32,003 nt of DNA. Origin: GCA-2731375 sp964507245 (GTDB lineage Bacteria; Pseudomonadota; Alphaproteobacteria; GCA-2731375). Numbering within the stretch: position 1 is the stretch's first letter; each line of letters starts with the position of its first letter. Under the pieces are notes generated by a model. The model was not told where the DNA came from. It did no database searches and was given only the letters and a program-made list of their open reading frames with translations. Below, piece after piece: positions 7,703-15,284 of this stretch. Position numbers and translations under genes: made by a program. The stretch is from contig CAZDQC010000027.1 of the NCBI GenBank assembly GCA_964507245.1, positions 1 to 32,003 on the forward strand, read 5' to 3'.

Positions 7703-7802
7703 NNNNNNNNNNNNNNNNNNNNNNNNNNNNNNNNNNNNNNNNNNNNNNNNNNNNNNNNNNNNNNNNNNNNNNNNNNNNNNNNNNNNNNNNNNNNNNNNNN
7801 NN
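7703..7802. other. Scaffold gap (100 N)
   Basis: Exactly 100 N, the usual placeholder for a gap of unknown length. It removes the end of the regulator and the start of the M20 hydrolase. The M20 gene alone should lack about 80-100 N-terminal residues, so the true gap is probably several hundred bases. Any reading frame running through the N is an artefact. Confidence 0.95.
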
Positions 7803-8961
7803 TACGTTATTCAGCTATGGCCATGGCGATGTAGTACGGGGGTTCGAAGGTGACTGGCAGGATGGCCGGGACCCTTGGACTATGGTCAAAGACGGCGAAC
7901 GTTGGTACGGACGAGGCACCGCCGACAACAAAGGCCAGCATTCCATAAATCTTGCTGCTTTGGCTACTGTTCTGGCGGTGCGGGGGCGTTTGGGTTTCAA
8001 TTGCAAGATTTTGTTGGAAATGTCCGAGGAAGTAGGCTCAGTCGGACTGGCGGAATTCGCCGAAGCGCATAAAGGGGAATTGAAGGCGGATTTGCTACTC
8101 GCCTCTGACGGTCCACGTTTGTCGCCGGACAAACCGACCTTGTTCATGGGAACTCGCGGTGCGATGAATTTCGAATTGGCCGTAGATCTGCGTGACGGCG
8201 GGCATCATTCCGGTAATTGGGGCGGACTGATTTCCAACGCTGGTACCCGTCTGGCTAATGCGCTGGCCACCATCGTAGGACCCAAGGGCGAAATTCTATT
8301 GCCAGAACTGCGGCCCGAGGCGATCCCGGAATCAGTACGACAAGTCCTTTCCCAGATCGAGGTACGAAGTGGCACGACCGGGCCGGCGGTGGAGAAAGAT
8401 TGGGGTCACCCCGGCCTAAGCCCGGCGGAGCGGGTCTATGCCTGGAATGCGTTCGAAGTTCTAGCGATCAAGTCTGGTAATCCAGACCAGGTCGCTAATG
8501 CTATTCCCCCCAACGCCATCGCTTGGTGTCAGATCCGATTTACGGTAGACCGGGACCCGACCACTTTTCTGCCCGCTATCCGCTCCCACCTGGACCAGGA
8601 GGGGTATCACGATGTGGCGGTGAGGCAGAAAAACGACAGCTTTATGATGAAGGCAACTCGTTTGCTGCCCGATCATCCTTGGGTGCAATGGGCCCGCGCC
8701 TCGGTGCGGCAAACCACGGGGAAGGACCCAGCCATTCTGCCCAACCTGGGTGGTTCCTTACCCAATAATGTATTTTCCGAGATCTTGGGTCTGCCTACGA
8801 TCTGGGTGCCCCATTCCTATGCCGCCTGTTCCCAACACGCCCCCAACGAACATGTGCTGGAACCCATTCTGCGCGAGGGGCTACAGATTATGACGGGCCT
8901 GTTTTGGGATTTGGGCGACGGTGAAGAGGTTAGCAAAATTCCGGAATGGAGAGCCCCATGA
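7803..8961 (+). CDS. M20-family metallohydrolase (5' end in scaffold gap)
   Basis: 385 in-frame residues from 7804 onward belong to an M20 metallopeptidase/deacylase. The first preserved motif is YGHGDVVRG (metal-binding His and Asp; usual form GHxDVVP), followed by YGRGTADNKGQ (bridging Asp), EMSEEVGS (catalytic Glu pair), ASDG (metal Asp) and VPHSYAACSQHAPNE (C-terminal His). All catalytic positions appear present, so it is probably active on an amide bond of an N-acyl amino acid, dipeptide or amino sugar. Its stop overlaps the neuB-like start as ATGA, implying coupled translation. That tight link to NeuB and NeuC homologues suggests a role in acyl amino-sugar metabolism rather than general peptide turnover (inference). 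The N-terminal 80-100 residues are missing because of the gap. Confidence 0.85.
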
Positions 8962-9678
8962 GTAGCATTCAAATTGGTACCCGGACCGTGGGCGGCGGCG
9001 CACCTGCTTTATTGATCGCTGAAGTTGGCCAGGCCCACGACGGTAGCCTGGGCGCGGCGCACGCCTTTATTGATGCCGCCGCTGATGCCGGAGCGGACGC
9101 CATCAAATTCCAAACGCACATCGCGGCAGCGGAATCAACACTGGACGAAGAATTTCGCGTCAAATTCTCAAAACAGGATGCAACCCGTTTCGACTACTGG
9201 CACCGTATGGAATTCAGCTGCGACCAATGGGCTGAGCTGGCAGACCATTCGGCCGATAAGGGCTTGATTTTCCTCTCGTCCGCCTTTTCAGTGGCAGCCG
9301 TGGAACTATTGGAGAAGCTGGGTCACGCGGCCTGGAAAATNNNNNNNNNNNNNNNNNNNNNNNNNNNNNNNNNNNNNNNNNNNNNNNNNNNNNNNNNNNN
9401 NNNNNNNNNNNNNNNNNNNNNNNNNNNNNNNNNNNNNNNNCTGCCCCGTCGACAAGGATCAGGTGGCGGATGAACTGGAAACCATGCGCAGCTTGTTCAC
9501 CAAAAGCCTGGCACCAAGTCGGCCCCTGGCCAAAGGCACGACCCTGGCCACTGATATGCTGACCGCTAAGAAGCCAGGCACAGGCATCCCCGCCAAAAGG
9601 GTGGACGAATTCGTGGGCCGTGTTCTAGTCAATGACGTCCGACCAGATAGACTGTTGCGGCCGGAGGATGTCGCCTAA
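8958..9678 (+). CDS. neuB: N-acetylneuraminate synthase-like (NeuB family), interrupted by a scaffold gap
   Basis: NeuB enzymes condense phosphoenolpyruvate with an N-acetylhexosamine to a nonulosonic acid. The N-terminal 127 residues show IAEVGQAHDGSLGAA (residues 20-34) and DAIKFQTH, hallmarks of the NeuB TIM barrel. After the gap, 78 residues form the C-terminal SAF antifreeze-like domain: RSLFTKSLAPSRPLAKGTTL, then KKPGTGIPA. About 140-150 residues are missing compared with the usual 340-350. The flanks are out of phase across 100 N, so the gap length is not real. ATG 8958 overlaps the M20 stop (ATGA) with GGAG 6 nt before it. The stop overlaps the next start as TAATG. Sialic, legionaminic or another sugar acid cannot be distinguished. 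Confidence 0.8.
9341..9440. other. Scaffold gap (100 N) inside neuB
   Basis: Exactly 100 N. From the flanking codon phases an intact gene requires a gap divisible by three, and from the family length about 430 bases are missing, so 100 is a placeholder. Confidence 0.95.
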
Positions 9679-10835
9679 TGCAGCGCAAGATATGTGTCGT
9701 GATAAACAGCCGGGCTAACTATGGCCGCATCAAATCGGTAATGGAGGCAATCCAGGAACATCCTGATTTGGAGCTTAAAACTATCGTCGGCGCTTCGGCG
9801 CTGCTGCATCGGTTTGGCCAAGCGGTGGATGTGATCCGCAAGGACGGTTTTGAGCCGGCTGCCAAGGTCTATTCCATCGTGGAGGGGGAAAATCCCACTA
9901 CCATGGCCAAGTCGACGGGTATGGCTATTATGGATCTCTCGACCCAGTTTGAAAACTTACGTCCGGACGTGGTGCTGACCGTTGCCGACAGGTTCGAGAC
10001 CATCGCCACCGCCATCGCCGCCAGCTATATGAACATTCCAGTGGCCCATACACAAGGGGGCGAAGTCACCGGATCCATCGATGAAAGTGTACGTCACGCG
10101 GTGACTAAACTAGCCCATGTTCATTTCCCTGCGACAAAACAAGCGGCCGATTACCTGTTGCGCATGGGTGAAGAACCAGGGCGTGTGCATCTGACGGGCT
10201 GCCCTGCCATCGACCTGATCGCAAACCTAGATCTTTCCCTGCCCGGTGATCTATTCGAAAGCAACCGGGGCGTTGGCGCGAAACTGGACACCAACCAACC
10301 CTATTTAGTTGTATTGCAGCACCCCGTCACCACTGAATTTGGCCAAGGCTTTGAACAAATCCAAGAAACCTTGGCCGCCGTGCTGGCACTTGACGTGCAG
10401 ACTGCATGGCTTTGGCCCAATGTGGACGCCGGCTCGGACGATGTCTCCAAGGGCTTGCGACTGCACCGCGAACGAATTGGTGACGGCAAGCTGCATTTCT
10501 ATCGAAATTTTAGCCCGGAGGACTACGCTCGGCTGATCGCCAATGCGGCCTGTTTAATAGGCAATTCATCGTCCGGCTTGCGGGAAGGTGCCTTTTTAGG
10601 CACCCCCACGGTCAATATCGGCACCCGTCAGGCGGACCGGGAACATGGTCCGAACGTGATACATGCTGACCATAATCGCACTGACATTGAAGCCAAAGCT
10701 CGGACTCAGATCGCCCACGGTCTCTATGGCCGGTCGGCTATGTTTGGAGAAGGCGACGCCGGGCAAAAAATTGCCAATATTTTAGCTTGCGCCGAAATCA
10801 ATGTGCAGAAGCGGCTCACTTACGGCCTAAAATGA
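9678..10835 (+). CDS. neuC: UDP-N-acetylglucosamine 2-epimerase, hydrolysing (NeuC-like)
   Basis: 385-aa GT-B fold enzyme that converts UDP-GlcNAc (or a modified form) to the free 2-epimer, the substrate for NeuB. Family marks are the N-terminal VVINSRANYGRIKSV, VADRFETIATAIAA (near residues 101-114), HTQGGEVTGSIDESVRHAVT (near 119-138) with its conserved GGE, D and RH, GCPAIDL, and NSSSGLREG with GTPTVNIGTRQ in the C-terminal nucleotide-binding half. Length fits NeuC (about 370-390). The TAATG overlap with neuB indicates coupling. No CMP-sugar synthetase (NeuA), transporter or glycosyltransferase follows, so the pathway is incomplete in this window. The hydrolysing NeuC branch is favoured over the WecB type by the DRFE and GGE.T motifs. 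Confidence 0.85.
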   Translation: MQRKICVVINSRANYGRIKSVMEAIQEHPDLELKTIVGASALLHRFGQAVDVIRKDGFEPAAKVYSIVEGENPTTMAKSTGMAIMDLSTQFENLRPDVVLTVADRFETIATAIAASYMNIPVAHTQGGEVTGSIDESVRHAVTKLAHVHFPATKQAADYLLRMGEEPGRVHLTGCPAIDLIANLDLSLPGDLFESNRGVGAKLDTNQPYLVVLQHPVTTEFGQGFEQIQETLAAVLALDVQTAWLWPNVDAGSDDVSKGLRLHRERIGDGKLHFYRNFSPEDYARLIANAACLIGNSSSGLREGAFLGTPTVNIGTRQADREHGPNVIHADHNRTDIEAKARTQIAHGLYGRSAMFGEGDAGQKIANILACAEINVQKRLTYGLK

Positions 10836-11276
10836 CTACCCTACACTTGGCGATCGCGATGAGACGGAATTCTTCAAGGATTGGTCAGCATTTGGACCTG
10901 AGATATTGCTGATATCAGCTGCTAGCTGATGAGACTAAATTGAAAATGCAAGGTTAAATCTCTGCGCGTCTTCAGGCCGTAGGCACGTTGGCTTTTTTGG
11001 CCTGTGATCAACAAGGAGGTGGCGTTGATAAGCTTCAAACATCCCAATATATACCCTGCTAATTGAAGATGTTGCCTCAAATTAGCCCTGCTTCAGACTA
11101 ACCGGATCACCTATAGATGGGTTGAACTTGCCAACGTGTCCTTTTTGTAACCACGGCCTTCGTCGCAAATTCCACATAAGTGCTGATTCCAGCAACATTG
11201 GTCCCCGCCTGTGATGTCACCTTACTTTCGACTGCGGAAAGATTTCCAGTCATGCGCCAATGGCGGGGCTTGTCAA
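10836..11276. other. Spacer between convergent neuC and fba
   Basis: 441 bases with no recognisable gene. It holds a 12-bp palindrome GCTGATATCAGC (10908-10919) and 6-bp arms CAGGCC/GGCCTG (10973-10978, 10999-11004) around a T-run; neither is a convincing terminator. A 48-codon minus-strand frame from ATG 11253 to TGA at 11107 starts 23 nt beyond the fba stop. It has a plausible amino-acid mix but no ribosome-binding site and no family I recognise, so I do not call it. Confidence 0.5.
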
Positions 11277-12347
11277 CTAGTTCATAGCTAGGCTCTTGCC
11301 CCCGGAGCGCAGGTCGGTGATAGCTTCGTCAAGGCGGTCAGCTATACTCTGTTCACCCTTGCGCAGCCATTTACGAGGGTCGTATTTGCTTTTGTACGGC
11401 GTATCGTCGTCTGGATCGATCTGGAATTTGAAGGCTTTGGCATTCTCGTCAACATAATCACCCACGGCATGTGCAAAAGCGAATTGAGTGTCCGTATCGA
11501 TGTTCATTTTGAACACGCCATAACCAATGGCTTCATCGATCTTAGATTTTTCGGAACCAGATCCGCCATGGAACACCAAATCCAGTGGGTTGTTGCGGGT
11601 GTTATGGGTACTGGAGACTAGATCTTGGCTACCTTTTAGGATTTCCGGGCGTAACTGCACATTGCCCGGTTTATACACTCCATGCACGTTCCCAAAGGAG
11701 GCGGCTATTGAAAAATGACCGATCGGCGAGAGGCAGTCATAAGCCTGTAGAACTTCATCTGGTTGCGTATACAACTTAGCGTTGTCGGTCTCATCGACAT
11801 CAGAGCCAACGCCATCCTCCTCGCCCCCAGTCACGCCCAGCTCTATCTCGAGGCTCATTTCCAAAGGCATAATCTTATTCAAATAATCCACGCAGATGGA
11901 CAAGTTATCTTCAAGGGTTTCCTCCGACAAATCCAACATGTGCGACGTATACAAAGGCCTACCATGGGCCTCGTAGTATTTTTTGCCTTCCACGATCAAG
12001 CCGTCGATCCAGGGCAGCAACTTACGATTGGCGTGGTCGGTGTGTAGCACCACGCAGACGCCGTAATGTTCCGCCAGTAAATGTACATGCTGGGCCGCTG
12101 ACACAGCACCTAGGACCTTTGCCGCATCTCCGTCGGCCATGCCCTGACCGGCAAAAAACTGTGCTCCGCCGTTGGATAGTTGAATGATAATATCAGATTT
12201 GTTTCGGGCGGCGGCTTCAAGTACTGCATTCACCGAATTAGTACCGACCACGTTCACTGCTGGCAACGCATAGGCACCATCCTTGCAAGCGGTCAACAAG
12301 GTTTTATAGTCTTTGCCGTACACTACGCCAGGTTTCATCTGTGCCAT
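11277..12347 (-). CDS. fba: Fructose-bisphosphate aldolase, class II (FbaA type)
   Basis: 356-aa zinc aldolase of glycolysis/gluconeogenesis that interconverts fructose 1,6-bisphosphate with dihydroxyacetone phosphate and glyceraldehyde 3-phosphate. HTDHANRKLLPW (from residue 102) carries the catalytic Asp (D104) and zinc His (H105). LEIELGVTGGEEDGV, FGNVHGVYKPGN (zinc His), FHGGSGSEKS (zinc His and phosphate loop) and KMNIDTDTQFA (DHAP phosphate site) follow in order. Length and motifs match the E. coli FbaA class IIA form (about 359 aa). ATG 12347 has GAGGAG (12359-12364, complement) 11 nt upstream. It is apparently monocistronic, convergent with neuC and separated from the MFS gene by 377 bases. 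Confidence 0.95.
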   Translation of the reverse strand: MAQMKPGVVYGKDYKTLLTACKDGAYALPAVNVVGTNSVNAVLEAAARNKSDIIIQLSNGGAQFFAGQGMADGDAAKVLGAVSAAQHVHLLAEHYGVCVVLHTDHANRKLLPWIDGLIVEGKKYYEAHGRPLYTSHMLDLSEETLEDNLSICVDYLNKIMPLEMSLEIELGVTGGEEDGVGSDVDETDNAKLYTQPDEVLQAYDCLSPIGHFSIAASFGNVHGVYKPGNVQLRPEILKGSQDLVSSTHNTRNNPLDLVFHGGSGSEKSKIDEAIGYGVFKMNIDTDTQFAFAHAVGDYVDENAKAFKFQIDPDDDTPYKSKYDPRKWLRKGEQSIADRLDEAITDLRSGGKSLAMN

Positions 12348-12724
12348 AGCTACTTTCGCTCCTCATAATGTCCTGCCGTCTTGGGTACTATTTGAGATAC
12401 TAATAGTCTGTAACCTTTGCAACAGACTTTACCGGGAAAATGGAGCCATGTCGGCATAGATGTGGCAATTGACCTGACATTAATTCGAACTGTTTTGTTC
12501 TAGATTAACCAAATTCTGATCATAGACGGCAGGTCAACAGTAATATCTTAGGGTGCCAGAGACGCCTTGGCACGATTGACGCTCTGTTTGCCGATGATCG
12601 GCTTGCAACGATGGTGGGCTGGGTGCACTGTATTCAACCGATTTTATCCACAGTGCGACTAATGAGGAAGCAACGAAATGGTAGAATTCAGTTGTTCTTG
12701 AAAATTTAGTATCGAATGTTAGCT
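12348..12724. other. Spacer between the MFS gene and fba, with fba upstream region
   Basis: No gene recognised. On the minus strand a weak promoter-like pair TTGCAA-N17-TATCTC precedes fba, and the 7-bp dyad AGTCTGT-N10-ACAGACT (12405-12428) overlaps its -35 side, which could mark regulation of fba. A perfect DnaA-box-like 9-mer occurs at 12644-12652. Possible coding frames here are continuations of overlapping frames of the MFS gene and do not look like protein. Confidence 0.35.
12644..12652 (+). promoter_or_regulatory. Single consensus DnaA box
   Basis: TTATCCACA matches the strict DnaA-box consensus. Only this one copy was noticed in the window, so an origin is not supported. It may be chance or a lone titration/regulatory site. 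Confidence 0.25.
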
Positions 12725-13948
12725 TTAACGCCAAATGTCGCGCCGCCATCGCCAAGTAACCCATACTGTGCACAATATGCCAATTGCTGCATATAGCCAT
12801 ACCGTAATAGCAAAACCGTGCCATTCCACCAGAACCCCAGTGCCGAGTAGCCCAAGGGGCATCCCGTAAACAGCCAACATGCGCACACCCATGATGCGGC
12901 CCCGGAACCGCTCCGGCGTAATCTGCAACAAGGCCACGGACATGGCGATCATAGCGAAACTCTGCAATCCGCCAATAATTAGTAAAACAATAAGACCGAA
13001 CCATTTAGCGTCTTGCAGTGCAAAAATGGCCAAGGCGAGATACCAGGCAATTATGCCCAGTATTATGATCTTACCGGGCCGGTAAAGATCGCCGATCTTG
13101 ATCATAACCATCGAACCTAATAAGGCCCCAAGGGCACAACCCGCCACCAGGTGGCCCAAGCCATTTTGATCAACCCCATAGATTTCCCTGGCCACATACG
13201 GCAACAATCCCATTATTACGGGATAGGCGGTCAAATTGACCAAAAAGGCTAGCAGCATCAGCGCCAAGACTTGGGGCGAATGCCAGATAAAGCGCAAACC
13301 GGCGGTCAGTTCTTGCCAGGGCGAGTCGATTCCGCGCGGCCTATTCCGCTGCGGTCCGTCGACACCGAATGTCAGGGCTGAACTAAACAGATACAATATG
13401 GTCACACCTACGTAGGCGGGCCCGATACCAAGTGTGGCGAATAGTCCGGCTCCGACCAAGGCTCCGGCGATGCGAGCCGAATCCATCGTCGTGCGAGAGA
13501 GGCCCATCGCCTTTGCTAACCATGGCCCGGGCACGGTATCACCAATCAAGGAATTGCGCATGACTATATCCGATGGCCGCACCATCCCTGCCAAAAAGGC
13601 TACGACTAGCACCCAATAGGGGTCCAATACATCACCCAGGGCAGGTACCATGATCGCAACTGCCATAGCCGTATAGCCGACTCGCATAGTGCACAAGACC
13701 AGGCGCCGCCCCACGCGATCCGCCACCACGCCAAACATGGGTGATATCAAAGTGCCAACAAACTGCAATGATCCAAACGCAGTTAAAAGGAAGACTGAAT
13801 TCGTTTCCACCAGGACATACCAACCTAGAATAAGGGTTTCCATCTCAAAGGCCCAAGAGGTCAGTAGATCGGCCGGCCATTGAAAGCGAAAACTGCGGAC
13901 AGTAAACGGTGCTAAGACAGACTGGTTTGAAGTGTGAAAAGTTTCCAT
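12725..13948 (-). CDS. MFS transporter (EntS/MFS_3-like exporter)
   Basis: 407-aa integral membrane protein with about 12 hydrophobic helices. The loop between helices 2 and 3 carries GVVADRVGRRLVL, the MFS signature (family form GxxxDRxGRR). Arrangement and length resemble the PF05977 group that includes the enterobactin exporter EntS and drug-efflux-type proteins. The middle cytoplasmic loop is GPQRNRPRGIDSPWQELTAG, and the C-terminus ends in a basic WRWRRDIWR tail. It starts at ATG 13948, 7 nt after the NlpC/P60 gene stop, so the two are probably co-transcribed. Substrate unknown. Confidence 0.88.
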   Translation of the reverse strand: METFHTSNQSVLAPFTVRSFRFQWPADLLTSWAFEMETLILGWYVLVETNSVFLLTAFGSLQFVGTLISPMFGVVADRVGRRLVLCTMRVGYTAMAVAIMVPALGDVLDPYWVLVVAFLAGMVRPSDIVMRNSLIGDTVPGPWLAKAMGLSRTTMDSARIAGALVGAGLFATLGIGPAYVGVTILYLFSSALTFGVDGPQRNRPRGIDSPWQELTAGLRFIWHSPQVLALMLLAFLVNLTAYPVIMGLLPYVAREIYGVDQNGLGHLVAGCALGALLGSMVMIKIGDLYRPGKIIILGIIAWYLALAIFALQDAKWFGLIVLLIIGGLQSFAMIAMSVALLQITPERFRGRIMGVRMLAVYGMPLGLLGTGVLVEWHGFAITVWLYAAIGILCTVWVTWRWRRDIWR

Positions 13949-13955
13949 AACATCG

Positions 13956-14831
13956 TTAATCGTGACGGCTTGAACGAGCCGATGATGTTAATCGGCGGAT
14001 TGAAGTGACACCGGCATTTTCGGTTCTGGACCGGTCCAGAACGTCAGAAAAACCGTGCACGGAAACCTGCATGTCAAAGGCATTGGCATGCAAAAAACGC
14101 CAATCATCCATAAATAGGCCCACATGACCCGGAAAAAACACAAAATCACCTTCTTTAATTCGGGAATAATCACCACCATCATCCATGGGGACCTCTACCC
14201 CAACTGCGGATTCTTGAAGATCGGAATCCCGTGGCACCGAGACACCGGCCATGGCCAGGGTTATCTGCACGAGGGATGAACAATCGACGCCCTCGGCGCT
14301 ACGCCCACCCCATAAGTACGGCACGCCGATAAACTTTATGGCTGTGCCAACAATGTCTTGGGTGCCGTATTCCAGGCAAATCAAATGGCGGGAATGCACC
14401 CAATGGCCTGTTGCAATGCGGCAAAATCCGCCAGAAACATCCACTACCTTGACTCGAGCTGAAATTGAAATCGTCCCTGCCGTGGGGCGTTTTATATCTG
14501 GTTCGACATATAAATGGCTCCGCAAGGCAACCACTTGGTGGTCCGGTGCAGGCAGATTGGCCTCCAAGTAAGCTGTCGGGACATAGCCAACGTAGCTATC
14601 TGTCAAGTTCTGTCCCCAGCACCAACCGTCCCTGTCTTCATATACCTGGAAAATTTCACCATAAATCAACTGGCTCTCCAGTCCTGCGTTTTGGTCAGGC
14701 ATGAAATACAGTGGTGCACCATCGCGGATCACCGTGCGCGGGGCTCCGCCGACATATTGCTCTGCCTTGACGTGATCGCGTAGCCAGTCCGCTGCTAGAT
14801 CGTTTCGGGCTGGTGTGATACGCCGGTCCAT
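13956..14831 (-). CDS. NlpC/P60 (C40) cell-wall peptidase with tandem SH3 domains
   Basis: 291-aa peptidoglycan endopeptidase that probably cleaves within stem peptides. Two bacterial SH3-like domains span roughly residues 30-95 (DGAPLYFMPD...GWCWGQ...YVGYVP) and 98-155 (LRSHLYVEPD...GHWVHSRHL). The catalytic domain follows: YLWGGRSAEGVDCSSLVQ with nucleophile C184, GHVGLF with H236, and a third polar position near FLHAN (H248). No signal peptide is visible, so it may act on recycled cytoplasmic muropeptides, as suggested for similar alphaproteobacterial proteins (family knowledge). It is preceded by 5 nt after the MarR-like gene and followed by the MFS gene after 7 nt. Pairing with an M17 aminopeptidase fits muropeptide recycling. 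Confidence 0.9.
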   Translation of the reverse strand: MDRRITPARNDLAADWLRDHVKAEQYVGGAPRTVIRDGAPLYFMPDQNAGLESQLIYGEIFQVYEDRDGWCWGQNLTDSYVGYVPTAYLEANLPAPDHQVVALRSHLYVEPDIKRPTAGTISISARVKVVDVSGGFCRIATGHWVHSRHLICLEYGTQDIVGTAIKFIGVPYLWGGRSAEGVDCSSLVQITLAMAGVSVPRDSDLQESAVGVEVPMDDGGDYSRIKEGDFVFFPGHVGLFMDDWRFLHANAFDMQVSVHGFSDVLDRSRTENAGVTSIRRLTSSARSSRHD

Positions 14832-14836
14832 GGTGG

Positions 14837-15181
14837 CTATAGAATTTCCGATCTTACCACCATCCCGGCTGAAAATTCACTGAGGAAGATTGAATCCTTA
14901 ATTATGGGCAGGATAAAAAAAATTCGTTTGTTGCTCTCGTCAGGCTTTCGCCGCGCAGATTTGGTGTAATTTAGAGTGTCCATTACAAGAACGGCAGCAA
15001 GATTGAAAATACGCGGTATATCAGCTGGGCGACGCAACGTTCCAAGGAGCGGGACGATGTAAACCTGTGGGAGATTAGCCATCTGTCGTGTTGACAGATT
15101 TTGCCCTTCCACACGCACCAAAGCTGACAACGCTTCATGCCAAAGTTTCCAAGCATGCTGCGACGCCAGACTTGTCTTCAT
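14837..15181 (-). pseudogene. Degenerate MarR-like regulator between the aminopeptidase and NlpC/P60 genes
   Basis: 114 aa from ATG 15181, with a strong ribosome-binding site GGGAGG (15186-15191, complement) 4 nt away. The N-terminal part, WKLWHEALSALVRVEGQNLS then TRQMANL, and the C-terminal ARRKPDESNKR and IFLSEF resemble short MarR-family proteins found next to this gene pair in alphaproteobacteria. The central segment that should be the recognition helix (family pattern like 'LAADLNVSKPAVTRALDTL') reads ADIPRIFNLAAVLVMDTL, the same length but with the key residues lost and prolines inside. I infer substitution decay without frameshift. It could still be a live but divergent protein. An upstream in-frame GTG at 15250 is unlikely. 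Confidence 0.5.
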
Positions 15182-15284
15182 GCATCCTCCCAAGCCGTTC
15201 TGACCTAATCGCGCACGAACCGAAGTAAAATCGCAGTCAATAGGATTCACAGCTTGCGATCAACTTCTTTAGTCAAAACGTCCA

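Noticed and set aside
8946..9473. Continuous reading frame through the second gap
   Set aside because: It joins the neuB N-terminus to an incorrect frame after the N-run; the true C-terminal frame starts at 9442.
10973..11004. CAGGCC/GGCCTG stem with T-run as neuC terminator
   Set aside because: The T-run is inside the 20-nt loop rather than after the stem.
11107..11253. 48-codon minus-strand frame downstream of fba
   Set aside because: Composition is plausible, but there is no ribosome-binding site or family match; kept only as a remark in the spacer entry.
12644..12652. DnaA box as part of a replication origin
   Set aside because: Only one consensus box was seen, with no cluster and no clear AT-rich unwinding region; the presence of dnaN-recF-gyrB 6 kb away is not enough.
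12534..13004. 156-codon minus-strand frame
   Set aside because: It is mostly an alternate frame of the MFS gene plus spacer, with atypical composition.
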